Source: Ligustrum vulgare (taxonomy: Eukaryota > Streptophyta > Magnoliopsida > Lamiales > Oleaceae). From it: a DNA stretch of 64,000 bases. The position numbers and the translations under genes are program-made. This document shows, piece by piece, positions 31,446 through 43,631 of this stretch. How positions within the stretch are numbered: the stretch's first letter is position 1; each line of letters opens with the position of its first letter. The stretch spans positions 12,253,096 through 12,317,095 of the forward strand of contig OY743170.1 of NCBI GenBank assembly GCA_963555705.1, read 5' to 3'. Below the pieces are notes generated by a model. The model searched no databases. It was not told where the DNA came from and saw nothing but the letters and a program-made list of their open reading frames with translations.

Positions 31446-33515
31446 CTTTCATTTAGCTTGAAGGTATAAGGTATTAAAGAATCCAAGTTACATGCATCAA
31501 AATTTCCTTCCCAATCTTGAATCTCCTTTCTCCTGACTTATAAATTTTAAAATACATATCTGAATTATCAGCATAATTCATGCAACTCATAACTATTTGT
31601 TCTAGAACTTAAAAACATTTGCTGAAAGCTGTCAATGAATGACACATTGAATGATAGAGTTCTCTGCTGTCTTACAGGTTGCACTAGATTCAGCTACACC
31701 AATTGATGATGTTGGTCAAAATAGTAATTTCATGATGACCAATCTAGAACCATTTGGATATGGTGGACCTTTACGTAATATGTGTAATGGCCATGAATTT
31801 ATGTATGTGTGATAATATTAGTATTGATGGTACATCCATAGAAAAGTGATCCTCATAAGTTACATCTGGTGTCTGCAAGCTTTGGAGATGATGGAGTCTG
31901 GAGATGATGAAAAGCAGCAGATTGGAGCGAAAGAAAAAAGGTTTGAGCATCAAATATTAATTTGTGTTTCCTTGATCTTCCAAAGCATCAATCTCATAGG
32001 TTGATCCAAGAATAGCATCAACAATAAAGACATGTCATGAGTCCTAAATCAAGAATGTACAAAGTTTTAGCTTCGAATTGCTAGCACAAACCGACCTAGC
32101 TTTATTTTGATATTTTGAGAAGTGTGTTCATCCAATAAGAATTTGGTCATTTCTATAAAGTCAAATAAAAAATGGTAATTATACAAAACTTCTATTGTTC
32201 TCAAATTTCCATAAGTTAAGCTCTGCAAAAACTTATATATTGAAGCCTTATGCATGTAGGAATTTGCAATGAGCCTCGATCCATTTTGCACAAGCGCTTC
32301 GCCATGTTCAACAATACATTCATCCCTTAACTTCGTTTCAGGGAAAGTACAACAAATCTTCTTGCGCTTTAGATCAGATACATGTGCTAAGCCAGCTAGT
32401 CCCCCTTGATCTTTCTATGATTGTAAAGATATCAAGGATGGATAGTGATGTATTGGTAGTCTACCCATCGCCACATGTAGTTGAAAAGCACTGAATCTCA
32501 TCTTTTACTGGTTTGGCTAGGTAAGGCCTCTTGGATGTCTGGTAAAGTATTAAGATAGTATAAAGCAAAATTCCATTTCTGATTAGTCTTCCTCTAGTTC
32601 CTGGCAGCTTTTTTTTTTTCATCAAGTAAATATTTGGATAAACATCTTCTGACTTGAGCGATCAAACAAATCTATGCACATAATTTCGATGAATTAGCTA
32701 AATAACAAAAAAAAAATCTCAGTTTACCAAATGGCTAACAGTTCCAATATCTGCTCCGCTTACGGCATGCCATAATAGTTTTTTACTCATATTTCTTATT
32801 ATTTTACTGTTGGCAATTGGAATAAGCTAACATGCTGATATGAAGGTCCGGATGCATCTGCCCATGTTCTATGAATGTGGCATACAACCTAAAATGTAAA
32901 TACCTACTAATGTATCAAGTATCAACAAAAATGAAGCAAAGAAATATCTTTCCTAAACTATATCTGGGGAGGCTATTATCTTAACTTATCTCCAGTATAC
33001 TAAAATCAATTAGATGGAATAGCTTACCTTGCACTACGGACCTTCAAGTGAAATATTTAGCACACATGCCACAATTGTTGCAATATGACTGGTTCTTGAA
33101 AACTGTGAATAACAGATTCGAAAATTTTCGAATTTTCCAGTCCAATGTTCTTTTTACCGCGTTCATGTGACAATTCAAAGTTCGGCATAAACTAGAAGAA
33201 ATCTAGAATTTCTAAGCAAGCGAAGCAAAACATAAAATGAAATATATAATTAACAACCTTTTTTTCTCTATAACGGGTATAAAAGTTCAAAAGACTTGAA
33301 GACTATGTAGCTTCTATAGTCAAACATGCAATATCATGGCAATTTCACCCTCCCTGATGCCTCATCCCTGATTAGATCTTTCCTTGATTTACACATCATG
33401 GTTGAGCTGCTTACACACATAATGGATTCGCTATCTTGAACAATCTTTTCCCCCAAAAACAAAGGTATGATACAATTCACGGTAACACAAATTGGGCTTT
33501 TATTCAGTTTCATCC
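31446..33515. other. Gene-relic-like region, unrecognised
   Basis: Plus strand: after TCTTACAG at 31678 a frame reads VALDSATPIDDVGQNSNF then MMTNLEPFGYGG and stops at 31812; it looks like an exon. Minus strand: 32067-32300 reads GEALVQNGSRLIANSYMHKA and IYKFLQSLTYGNLRTIEVLY, with a more GC-balanced part up to 32400. I recognise neither family. Frames are short and interrupted, so both may be pseudogene pieces. The rest is AT-rich. Confidence 0.3.
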
Positions 33516-33523
33516 CTTTTGCC

Positions 33524-34116
33524 TAGAGGCGGCAAACGGGCCGAGCCGCTCGTCAACTCGTAGCTCGGCTCGCAAAAACACGAGCCGATGACGGCTCAGC
33601 TCGTCAAACGGACGAGCTCATGGGCGAGCCAAACAATGTAGTTGAACCACGAGCCGGCTAGTGTCGTGGTTCAACGAGCAGCTCGTTGGCACGAGCCACG
33701 AGCTCGTGTAAAAAAAAAAAAAAAAAATTAACGTCGTTTTTTCACGTTGAAAACTAATAAAAAAAAACATTGTTTTTTTACTTATTAAGTTATTAATAAT
33801 TTATTTAATACATAACTTATTAGTTATTAATATTATACTTATATTTATACTTATTAGTATTCAAAATTTCAAATATTTTAGCTATCGAAGATTGTCGATT
33901 AAATAAATTTAAGACGGTAAGACAAGATGGATTTTTTTTTTTAAAAAAAGGGTAAGAAAGGTTTATTATTTATAATAAAAAAAAAAAAAAAAAAACGAGC
34001 TAAACGAGCCGAGCCTAAGCTCGGCTTGTTTGACCCGAGCTCGTTGCTCGGCTCGCAGTTTGACGAGCTTAGCATTGCGAGCCGAGCCGGCTCGACTCGA
34101 AACATTGCCACCTCTA
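33524..34116. mobile_element. hAT-like non-autonomous element 1 (593 bp)
   Basis: Ends TAGAGGCGGCAAACGGGCC and, reversed, TAGAGGTGGCAATGTTTCGA are imperfect inverted repeats. 8-bp target copies CTTTTGCC (33516-33523) and CTCTTGCC (34117-34124) match at 7 of 8. GC-rich arms full of GAGCCG/GCTCG strings enclose an AT-rich core. An 8-bp TSD with a TAGAGGTGGCAA-type end is typical of a common plant hAT family. No transposase. Confidence 0.8.
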
Positions 34117-34721
34117 CTCTTGCCTCATCACTAAACTGAAGGGAAATAGAATATTCTTCAAGTCATCAAACGGAAAGACTGCCCTTAAAGCCATTTTATA
34201 GAGTATATATAATTTATATCACCTGGATTATAACCTAATAATCAGTTAAGTTTGATAGACAACCACGGAATCCCCCTCCTAATTGGAAGGAACTTGTTCA
34301 GGAAAATGATAAAGATATCGGGAACTATAGCAGTGAACACAAAGCGGTACCTGGAACAAAAATTGCAGGAAGTTTTACAATGGAGAACAGTGTCCATATG
34401 GATAGAAGTGCAACTTTCTTCATGAATATCCACTGATATTTAAGACTGGTATCGAGGAAGAAGATGAAGAAGTTTGCAAGAAGCATGAGAACCACGGTGT
34501 CGTTTAATGGGAATAGAGGTATTTCTCATCCATCCAAGTCTAATAAGCATGCTGAATAGAACCAAAAAAATTAATTGCAGAACATCAATGATTGACATAA
34601 AGATTAAAAATTTAAATAAAATCAATTATTTCGATAAAATTAAACTACGTTTCACCAAAGTAAAAACTCAACAACATCAACCCCAAATAGGCCAAATTTA
34701 CTTTTGCCAAATCACGACCCA
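34117..34721. other. Spacer between the two hAT-like elements
   Basis: No gene accepted. Short frames on both strands (60-75 codons) show no recognisable domain. Confidence 0.45.
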
Positions 34722-35471
34722 GGGATTGCAGTAATACCCACGGACCCAATACCCGATGGAGACCCGACATAAACGGGCAGGAATTACCCGACTAAATGGG
34801 TTTGTGGGTCGGGTATGGAGATAAATGTTAAAACCTGACATGGGTATGGGTAGGATATGGGTTTTACTACAAAAACTCATACCCGACCGGCATACCCATT
34901 AGTTTCCTTAAAGAATTATAGAATTTAAAATAAAAGTGAATGTATGAAAAAAAAAATCGTTAAAAAAATAAGGGAGAGATATATGACCATATATTGTCAT
35001 TGGGAAGTAATTTTTTGATATAGTAAAATCATTAAAAAATAAGTATAAGTGTATTATATATAAGATCAATTTCTCTAAACTTCAATATGTCGTGTTTGGT
35101 AGCTAATTTTTATCAGATTTTGATAGTTTTTATAATAAAATATTATATTTTTTTATCAACAGCGGTTGCTACGTGTGAAAAAGAGTCAAAAATTCATTTT
35201 TTAATATCTTGCACAGACCATTATATATCAAAATGAATCATGAAAGTATATATATAGTTTTAGACTTTGTCACACCAACAAGTGTATTAAAAAAAATTAA
35301 ATAAATAAATATATAAAAAATAGTTAATGGGTTTCAAATTGGTATGGACGCATACCCGCCCCCACCCGTCATTTTTAAATAGGTAATGGGTAGGGTATGG
35401 ATGTTGTAAATCTCTAGAAGGTAGGGTACGGGTTTGACAAACCCGACCCATACCCGACTCATTGCCATCTC
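34722..35471. mobile_element. hAT-like non-autonomous element 2 (about 750 bp)
   Basis: The right end reversed reads GAGATGGCAATGAGTCGGG and the left end GGGATTGCAGTAATACCCA. CCCGAC/GGGTATGGG strings fill both arms in inverted order around an AT-rich core. Putative 8-bp target copies ACGACCCA and TAGACCCA match at 6 of 8, so the boundaries are less sure than in element 1. Confidence 0.6.
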
Positions 35472-35629
35472 TAGACCCAACTTCTTCGCCGTCAAAGCCA
35501 AATAGTCTATCTAATTTACAAGCTTCTTCTACAACTCATTAATAAAGATCCAATTTTAAAATATAAACCCATAAAATATTTTGGAATCCAATTTTCTGGA
35601 GGCAATAGCTTATGTCAATGGAAGGTTAA

Positions 35630-36584
35630 TGATGAGTATAAATTTTATTCATACCCGAACCTTCACAAACCTCAAGCCCGAGCTCTTTGACAAAACATAA
35701 TCTCCCAAGCAAATGTGTAACCCCGAGAACCATCATGAACCCGAGAAGGCCCTCAACCCCGACCACATAAATATCACCATATATTATATTTTCTATCCCC
35801 GAGGAAGACCTCAACCTCGACCACCATAAACCCGAGGATGACCTCGAGCCTGAACACATGAATATTATCCCATATTATATCTTGATACCCGAGGAGGACC
35901 TCAACCCCGACAATCATTTATACCCCGAGTATATCATTTGTCCTCATCCCCGAGCACTTGAATATTTAGTCACATCACATCATTGTACCCCCGAGTAACA
36001 TATGAACCTCGAGGCCGAGCACTTAACATTATACCATACACCATATTGAGTACAACCCCAATCACACTCAAAATGTCTGTGGTAAAAACATTGCCCCGAC
36101 CACTCATAATACCCTCGAGGATAGAATACCCCGAGTACATATATCTCACCAAAAAGGTGCATGATGTGCTCGGGGTACATAATGCTCGGGTCATGCCTCT
36201 CATTGATCGGACATGACTTGATCTGACACGTGGAGTATACAACCTCATAATCCAAATAGAATTCATTTTCCAACAGAACCCTATCTGGGACTTATAACCT
36301 TATCCAAATAGGACTCATGCCTAGTTTCAAGCACTTTAGTCCTACGAGGATTCAATTACATACAGCTATAAATACTCGCCTTTCAATCACAATTCAGGTA
36401 CACAATTATCTCTACAATTTATAACCTCTTGCATAAATTTTCTCCTTCCTCTTTACTGACTTAAGCATCGGAGGGGCGACGAGGACACACCTCCTCGCCT
36501 TTATTGCAGGTATTCGGAGATCCAGTTCGTGCTAGTTTATTGCTCAAGCTCGGAATATTCCAGGTGCGATTTTTAGCATCATCA
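35630..36584 (+). repeat. Tat-type 5' LTR (955 bp)
   Basis: Rich in CCCCGA/CCCGAG strings. It is the partner of 46200-47177. Confidence 0.95.
36367..36374 (+). promoter_or_regulatory. Tat-type LTR TATA box
   Basis: GCTATAAATACTC lies about 215 bp before the LTR end and is conserved in the 3' LTR (46960-46967). Confidence 0.65.
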
Positions 36585-36585
36585 T

Positions 36586-36604
36586 TGGCGCCGTCTATGG
36601 GAAC
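36586..36604 (+). promoter_or_regulatory. Tat-type primer binding site
   Basis: TGGCGCCGTCTATGGGAAC starts one base after the LTR. This is the recurrent primer-site form of Tat/Ogre-type plant elements. Confidence 0.85.
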
Positions 36605-36618
36605 CATTACTAGAAGCC

Positions 36619-37712
36619 ATGGTTAATACACGTTCTGGACTTCCACAAGCAACATTACCTGCTCATGATCATCCTGTTGTGGGGGAGCAGGTGCCCCCGA
36701 CGTTACCAACAAACCCTACTACATTACCAGGAAATCAGACATCACACCCCCAACCTTCTGTTGATACCCAGGCAGCATTGGAGGAACTTCATCAACAAGT
36801 CGCTGCATTGACTCAGTTGCTCACGCAGCAGAACCAGCGTACGCCAACACCAGAGGAAGGGAATGCTTCACGGGTCCAACCACCGAACCATACTGCTAGG
36901 GAAAGTACCTCGGGACTACCCATGTCACCACCGAACATGAAAAGTTCAAGAACAGTCGCCATGCCCCCTATCGAGCTTGCGAGAATTATCCAGGAGGGAA
37001 TAGCAGTCGGTATACGACAAAATACTCAGGTCCCAGCAGGTTTCACCCCGAACACTCCATTCACACCAGAGGTTTTAGCCTTTCCCTTACCAGACAGGTT
37101 CAAGTTCCCGAGGATAAAGGAGTACGATGGTACAACCGACCCCGTAAATCATCTCAATGTGTACACTGACGTCATGAATTTGCAAGTTTCCCCCGATCAG
37201 GTCATGTGCAAGGCGTTCCCCCAAACCTTGACCAGTGCTGCCAGGGATTGGTTCTCAACTCTTGAACCAAACTCAATTTCGACATTTGCAGATCTTCCCA
37301 ATAAGTTCTTGACTTTCTTTGCGAGTAGTAAGCGCATAAGGAAAACGGCTGCCTCGCTTATGAGACTCATTAAAGGACAAAATGAAACACTGCGTGAATT
37401 CATGACCAGGTTCAATGCTGAAAGACTACAGATCCCTGATCTTCATATCTCTGCCGCTGTATCTGCTCTTACTCATGCTGTAAGATGTGAGTCTTTTAAG
37501 ATGTCTCTATCGAAAACACCACCAAAGTCAGTGACCGAGCTCCTTACTCGAGGAGTGAAGTATATAAATATGGAAGAAACAATGTATCCCAGGAAAAATA
37601 GCCCGAGCACTGAAAATTCAGATCATATAGAAAGTAAGCCCGAACACAAGAGATAACATAACCATGGTACATGGAAAGATCAGGCTCGGGGCAAGCAAGA
37701 GCATGACCCTCC
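36619..37712 (+). pseudogene. Tat-type gag, N-terminal part (interrupted)
   Basis: The frame starts 14 bp after the primer site with MVNTRSG, passes a Pro/Gln-rich region with a short coiled-coil-like stretch (LEELHQQVAALTQLLTQQNQ, residues 53-72) and the retrotransposon gag capsid core (about 170-310; DPVNHLNVYTD, AARDWFSTL, LREFMTRFNAE). A TAA at 37654-37656 ends it after 345 codons. The same frame continues 56 bp further to the nested insertion and resumes at 45100, so the insertion and the stop both interrupt gag. Gag forms the virus-like particle shell and packages RNA. Confidence 0.9.
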
Positions 37713-39175
37713 TGACTCGATGTTAAATCTACCCTCCAAGTATAAAGGGGTCAAGTTATAGCCTAGCAATAATCCAGGGTCATTCTTCCTAGGGATTTTA
37801 TTGGTATCGTAATATTTGCTAAATTCGAAACCTAAACTATGATTTCAATTGTGTTTAAATGAATAAAAAGAGAGTATAATTAAATTGCAATGAACGAGAA
37901 ATTTGAGTGGAGTTATTCTTTCGCTATCAATTGGGTTTTCAAATAAATTTAGCATGAATTTCTTAAGATCGATAAGATTTGAAAATATTAGTACGAAAAT
38001 TAGTCAATTTATTTTACGGCATTTAGTCGAGCATGTTGTGTGCATAATCAATACATACCACATCAACGACATTCATCCAAGTAAAATAATTTGAAAACTT
38101 AAAACAATTTATAAACTCTTATCAATAACAAGAATTCATCCATAAGAAATTAAACATACTCATTGAAACTAAGAATAACTCCCCTCAAATGTAACTTAGC
38201 CGAACATAATTGAATTAACCGAAACAAAAATCGCACAAACGATAACCATTACTAAGAATGTAATTCAAGTTTTCAAATTAAAATTCAATAACCAAAATAT
38301 ATCTAAATATCAACTAACATCAATAATATAAAATTATTTAAACTAATGATTAAAACAATGAAAATCTAAATAAAAGCAATAAGATAATGGACAAAATCGC
38401 CCAAACTGAGGCTACTGGTCTGGTGTGAGGCTGGTTGAGATGAGGGACGCTGAGGTCGCTGGGGTTGAGAGAACTGTGGCTGAAGTGGCTGCTGGTGGCA
38501 AGACTGCTGCTGGCGAGGGTGAGTGCGGCTGTGAGACCAGGTTGCGGCTGGAGAGGGAGAAGTGGCTGGGTTGGGCTGCTGAATGGTGAACGAGAGAGAA
38601 GACATAGGATAGGGCAAAGTCGGCTTAGTGGAAGGAAGAGAAGTGTGAGGCTGGGAAAAAATGAACCAGAAACAGGGGCTGCGTGAGAGGTTAGAAAACA
38701 GAGGCTGAAGGTTGCGGTTGAGAGAAGAGGTAGAGGGTTGTGTGAGGTGCTGGTTGAGGAAGATGGGGGGAGAAGTCGGCTGTTGCTTCTGTGATAAAGG
38801 AGATGGTGAGGGAGAAGCTACGGCTAGGTTGTGTCCGAGAGAGAGATGGTGAAGGTGAGAGAGAGGCTTTTGGTTCGGTGGAGACGATAGCGAGCCAGAG
38901 AGCCTGCCGACTAGGAGAATGGGTGTTGTAGGTTTTTTTTTCTCAAATTTGGGCTTTTTTCGGGTCCATTAAACTAGGGATTTTTGAGATAAAATTTGTC
39001 CAAGATGTACCTGCAATTAAATAAATGAAATTATTAACAAATAAAATCAATTTAGAGTTTAACAAATAAAATTGAATCTTTAATAAATTTTACTCTAAAT
39101 GACAAAATTTATATCCCAAAATCGTATTTTTCATTTATTTACCTATCTAAAATACGTAAAATTGGACAATAATCA
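37713..39175 (-). repeat. Athila-type 3' LTR (1463 bp)
   Basis: Nearly identical to 43632-45094. Open frames inside it (for example 37903-38094, 38366-38617) recur in the other LTR and are not genes. Confidence 0.96.
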
Positions 39176-40844
39176 CACTCCCCAACTAGCTTTTTGCTAG
39201 TCTCTAGCAATTCAAGCGAATTAAAAACATGATTAGCTCAATGAAAAAGACTTCAATTGTAAAGTCAAGAATGAATTTAGATAGTCGAGTACATCAACTT
39301 CACACAATCAAGAGATCAATCATTATATCTAAATTAATCCATAAAAACATCCCCAAAATTTTGTGTGTGTGTGTTTTAAGCCGATCCATCAAACCACTAA
39401 CCCCAACACATACAGTGTCGAGTATTCACTCAAGCCAAGTATAAACTCCATATACTTACGGGTATGTGTATTTTGTTTCTGAACTGGTTAGGGGGTCACT
39501 CATGGAGTTTGAAAATTGATCGCTCAAGCATTCAATAAACAAAGGCCATATATATGTGGATGACAGTAATGCAAATATTGACCTCATGAAAAACTCACAA
39601 CCATTGGGACTCAACCATTCTTACCACAAGCCAACTTAAGATCAAAATGTCAACGTCAACATAAAGGTAATGATGGTGTTCTCAAGAGAATTGATAAAGA
39701 GTGGTGGAAGAAGAGGTTTGCATATTTCAGTGATAATAGTAGAACAAGAAATTCCAATGGAAGTATACGACGCAATGGTAGCATTTTTTTTTTTTTCGAT
39801 AGGATAAGGAAATAAAAGAAGTAGGTAGAAATCGAAGACTTTCAAAATATAAGCAAGGATAATAATTTTCACTTTTAATCACACTTCAAGCTTACTTTCT
39901 TCTTCACATCCTTTACTTTCTCTTCAATACGTCTTTTTTTTTTTTTGAGATCCTCTCAAATAATTTTTCAACATTTTCCTCTAGTCTCAATGACTGTCAA
40001 ATACTTTCCAACTCCACTTTTCTTTCTTTTCATGCACTGAACATTTTTTCTTCAAATATAAAGCAAAAATAATTATCCTCACTTATACTTGAAAGTAGAA
40101 ACAAGGTTATGTATTTATGGAAGCAATGTCTGGATGTAATGTCATTTTTAATGTGAAATAGATGAAAGGGCTTTGTGGCTATGAAGGAATTTTGTGGATA
40201 TGAAGGGATTTGTGATGGGAAGAGAATATGATAATATTAGCTTCAAAGGATCAAATTTTTGTTTGACATTGACCTTCATCGTTTCTCAAGTGTAAACCAC
40301 CAACAATCCACAATCCTGTAATGATGCCCAATGGAAGTAGCAATATCAAACAAGGGCAATATAAGAAAACCACCAATCACTCAACTCTCATGATGAACAA
40401 ATAAAATTACTTAAACTTGAGAGAGCTCTAGTTGTATGTGTTGACTATCCATCTTACCACAAGGCTTAAATTTGTGCATAAACATTATTTTAGGAGGGAG
40501 GTCTTTACAGAATAACAAAGATATAACTCAAGACTCAAGATGTACTCAATTTTAATGCTCAACTATCACAAAAGAATTTATGCAAAACAAGTACATTTGA
40601 GTCACTCTCCCCCCCAACTAAAATCAGACATTGTCCTCAATGACTCAAAGAGAAGAAAAATGAACGGTGAATAATAGACACGACTCAAAATGAATTCAAG
40701 CTAAAGGAGAAGAGTGTACCTGAGAGGAGGCTTATGCACATGAACAATTATTCAAGAATGAAAAACTAAAGAATGAAGAAAAGAATAAAACTGCAAAAGA
40801 AAAAGAAAATATATACATAATAATAAAAGTTAGTTCCAAGAAAA
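39176..40844 (-). other. Athila-type internal 3' non-coding region with two purine tracts
   Basis: About 1.67 kb between the pol remnant and the 3' LTR. Minus strand GGGGAGTG directly abuts the LTR (39176-39183) and is the likely polypurine tract. A second, longer G-run (minus strand GTTGGGGGGGAGAGTG, about 40604-40619) lies 1.4 kb upstream. In full Athila elements an env-like ORF may occupy this place; here no long ORF is present. Confidence 0.65.
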
Positions 40845-42992
40845 TCAGCTGCTGGAAGCAGGGTCCAGCAGAGGTAGTTCATTAATATCAGCAGAAAAAT
40901 TTTCCAAAAATGGTTTCAGACGTTGTCCATTAACTTTAAAAATAGTACCAGTTTTTGGATCCAAGATTTCAACTGCTCCATAAGGGTAAACAGTTTGCAC
41001 AATGTAAGGACCAATCCATTTAGTTCTCAACTTACCAGGAAATAGATGAAGTTTGGAATCATATAGCAATACTTTTTGAGAAGGGAAGAATGTTTTTCTA
41101 AAAATTTTCTTATCGTGAAAAACTTTCATTTTCTCTTTTGAAATTTTTGCATTCTCATATGCTTCCAAACGCAATTCATCTAACTCATTCAATTTCAGTT
41201 TCCTAAATTCACCAGCCTGATCTAAATCAAAGTTGAGTGTTTTAATTGCCCAATAAGCTTTATGTTCAATTTCAACCGGCAAATGACAAGGTTTTCCAAA
41301 TACAATTCTATAAGGAGACATTCCAAGAACAGTTTTAAAAGCAGTCCTATAGGCCCATAAAGCATTTGAAGTTGCAAGAAATGGTCTACCAAGAATAACA
41401 GGGATTTGAGGAGAAGTTTTAGGTGTACTTTGAACATCAATAACAACAAAATCAACTGGATAGTAGAATTTATCGACTTGAACCAAAACATCCTCAATTA
41501 TCCCTCTAGGCATCTTAATAGATCTATCTGCTAATTGTAAAATCATGGGGGTAGGCTTAAGTTCACCTAGACCAAGTTGTGTGTATACACTAAAGGGCAA
41601 AAGATTCACACTTGAACCTAAATCTAGCAATGCATGGCCAATACGAGTGGTTCCTATCATACAAGCAATGGTTGGAGAACCAGGATCTTTAAATTTTTGA
41701 GGAGTTTGACATTGTATGATAGAACTCACTTGTTCAGTTAAAAAGGCCTTATTCTTAACAGCTAGCTTCCTTTTCACTGTACACAAATCCTTAAGAAATT
41801 TAGCATAGGTAGGGACTTGTTGAATTGCATCTAATAGATGAATATTTACCCTAACTTGCTTAAAAATTTCATGAATTTCTGTTTGATTTTTGGTCTTATT
41901 ACCAGGTTGTAATCTTTGAGGAAAAGGAGCAGGGGGTGCACCTACTGTTTGCTTAGGTGGTTCCTGAACATCAGGTAAAGATTTTAATATAGTATCATCG
42001 ACAGGAGGTTTAGCTTGCTTACCCACCAAGTTCTCTTGAGGTTCAGGAACTTGGATTTGCTTACCACTTCTCAAGGTAGTTACTGCTTTCACATGTCTCA
42101 GATTGGGTTCATCGACCCCATTGTATTGAGTTTGAGGGTTTGGCATTGGTTGAGCTGGAAACTTACCTTTTTCTTGTGCACTTGCCTGAGTAGTCAGCTT
42201 TGTAAGCTGAGATCGGATGTCATTAATGGCCTGCGAGTTTTGATTGTTGATGGCAGCTTGGCTTTGCATGAATTGTTGGATTTGGTCTTCTAGACTTCTC
42301 TTCTGCGGTGGCATATAAGGTGTTGGTTGTGAAGGTCCAGCATTGTTGTCAACATTACTGCTTCCTCCTTGATCATTCCTCCAACTGAAATTTGGATGAT
42401 TTCTCCAACCTGGATTATAAGTACTCGAATATGGGTTAGAATAAGGTTTGGAAATCATATTAACAGCAACAGATTGATCAAAATACATTTCTTTCAGTTG
42501 GGGAAGTGCAGGACAATCAGAGGTTAAATGCTGTGCATCATCACAAATTGAACATTTTTCTAAAATAGTGGAAGAGGAATTGACTTCATTCACTTTTTGA
42601 GTTTCCAAGTTTTCAAGTTTTCGAGTGCTGACAGTCAATCGGGCATTTATGTCATCATCTGCTCTAAGTGAATGAATTCCATTTCCAGATGCAATTTTTG
42701 GAAATTCAGTTTTTATTGTAACACTCCTATCAAACTCATCAATGTTATCCCAAGATTGGGCATTTTCGGCTAAATCATCAAAAAATGTAAAAACGTCATT
42801 CGGGTCTTTTGGAAAGAAGTCACCATTACTCATGGTTTGCACAAATTGTCTCATTTCTGGTCTGAGCCCTTCATAAAAAAATTTAGTTAACATCCATTTT
42901 TCATAACCATGATGGGGACAAGATAATAACAAATCCTTAAATCTTTCCCAACTAGTGTAAAAATTTTCATTATTCTTTTGAGAAAAATTCAT
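40845..42992 (-). CDS. Athila-type gag-protease-integrase-tail fusion (715 aa)
   Basis: The frame opens at an ATG three bases after an in-frame TAA that ends the upstream gag part. Residues 1-90 continue the gag capsid ([20 protein letters not shown]). A CCHC knuckle C147-C160 ([14 protein letters not shown]) follows, then a Gln-rich linker, then the protease ([10 protein letters not shown], catalytic D457; [13 protein letters not shown] at 532-544). At about residue 544 (genome near 41360) the sequence jumps in frame to the integrase C-terminal domain ([10 protein letters not shown] ... [11 protein letters not shown]). RT, RNase H and the integrase core are absent. The reading frame is open for the whole 2.1 kb, so the deletion product may still be translated as a structural protein plus protease. 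It is not an autonomous pol. Confidence 0.9.
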   Translation of the reverse strand: MNFSQKNNENFYTSWERFKDLLLSCPHHGYEKWMLTKFFYEGLRPEMRQFVQTMSNGDFFPKDPNDVFTFFDDLAENAQSWDNIDEFDRSVTIKTEFPKIASGNGIHSLRADDDINARLTVSTRKLENLETQKVNEVNSSSTILEKCSICDDAQHLTSDCPALPQLKEMYFDQSVAVNMISKPYSNPYSSTYNPGWRNHPNFSWRNDQGGSSNVDNNAGPSQPTPYMPPQKRSLEDQIQQFMQSQAAINNQNSQAINDIRSQLTKLTTQASAQEKGKFPAQPMPNPQTQYNGVDEPNLRHVKAVTTLRSGKQIQVPEPQENLVGKQAKPPVDDTILKSLPDVQEPPKQTVGAPPAPFPQRLQPGNKTKNQTEIHEIFKQVRVNIHLLDAIQQVPTYAKFLKDLCTVKRKLAVKNKAFLTEQVSSIIQCQTPQKFKDPGSPTIACMIGTTRIGHALLDLGSSVNLLPFSVYTQLGLGELKPTPMILQLADRSIKMPRGIIEDVLVQVDKFYYPVDFVVIDVQSTPKTSPQIPVILGRPFLATSNALWAYRTAFKTVLGMSPYRIVFGKPCHLPVEIEHKAYWAIKTLNFDLDQAGEFRKLKLNELDELRLEAYENAKISKEKMKVFHDKKIFRKTFFPSQKVLLYDSKLHLFPGKLRTKWIGPYIVQTVYPYGAVEILDPKTGTIFKVNGQRLKPFLENFSADINELPLLDPASSS

Positions 42993-42995
42993 GAT

Positions 42996-43403
42996 TTATC
43001 TTTGAATAGCGGTGGTTCTTTGTGGTGGAAAAAACTTTTTAATGAACTCTTTCCGCATATTCGCCCAATTTGTAATTGAACTAGGCCTCAAAGAGTTAAG
43101 CCATGACTTAGCTTTATCCTTTAGTGAAAAAGGGAAAAGCTTGAGTCGAATGACTTTCTCAGTGCAATTTCGTTCAAGAAAAGTAAAACAAACCCCTTCG
43201 AATTCCTGGATGTGGTGATATGGACTCTCTGATGTCATCCCATGGAAGCGTGGTAGATGATCAATCATTCCCGGTTTGAAGTTGAAGACCGCCGCATTTG
43301 CAGGAACTACAATGCATGATGGAGTGCTTGCCATCGTTGGAAAAATGTAATCTCTAAGACTTCGAACGACTGGCGCCTCATTTGGATCTGCATTATTTGC
43401 CAT
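42996..43403 (-). CDS. Athila-type gag N-terminal part (135 aa)
   Basis: Starts MANNADPNEAPVVRSLRDYI about 200 bp after the primer site. The retrotransposon gag core is visible (KPGMIDHLPRFHGM, SPYHHIQEFEGVCF, KDKAKSWLNSL, RKEFIKKFFP). It ends at TAA (42996-42998), and the following frame is the same phase, so one nonsense codon divides gag into two. Both LTRs are nearly identical, so the stop is either new or tolerated. Confidence 0.88.
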   Translation of the reverse strand: MANNADPNEAPVVRSLRDYIFPTMASTPSCIVVPANAAVFNFKPGMIDHLPRFHGMTSESPYHHIQEFEGVCFTFLERNCTEKVIRLKLFPFSLKDKAKSWLNSLRPSSITNWANMRKEFIKKFFPPQRTTAIQR

Positions 43404-43605
43404 TACTACCTGCTGATTTTCAAGAATTAAAAATTGGTTAGTGGGTTCCGATCTTACTAATCGCTAAGAATTATCTCGGAACCAAACGGACATAAACAAT
43501 GAACAATATCAAGAAATAGTAGAAGAGACGAGAATAAATAATAAAAATAAATAAAGATAAAAATAAAAATAACAGAATTCAGCAAAAATCAATTAACACC
43601 AAAAT

Positions 43606-43625
43606 AATCCCCGGCAACGGCGCCA
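43606..43625 (-). promoter_or_regulatory. Athila-type primer binding site
   Basis: Minus strand TGGCGCCGTTGCCGGGGATT, six bases inside the 5' LTR. It is the well-known Athila-lineage primer site form. Confidence 0.92.
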
Positions 43626-43631
43626 ATAACT

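Noticed and set aside
35970..36273. 97-98-codon frames in the Tat-type LTR (also at 46540-46843)
   Set aside because: They occur in both LTRs on the strand opposite to the element, with no domain; LTR shadow frames.
37903..38686. Frames of 63-83 codons in the Athila-type LTR (repeated at 43822-44713)
   Set aside because: Same frames in both LTRs; non-coding LTR sequence.
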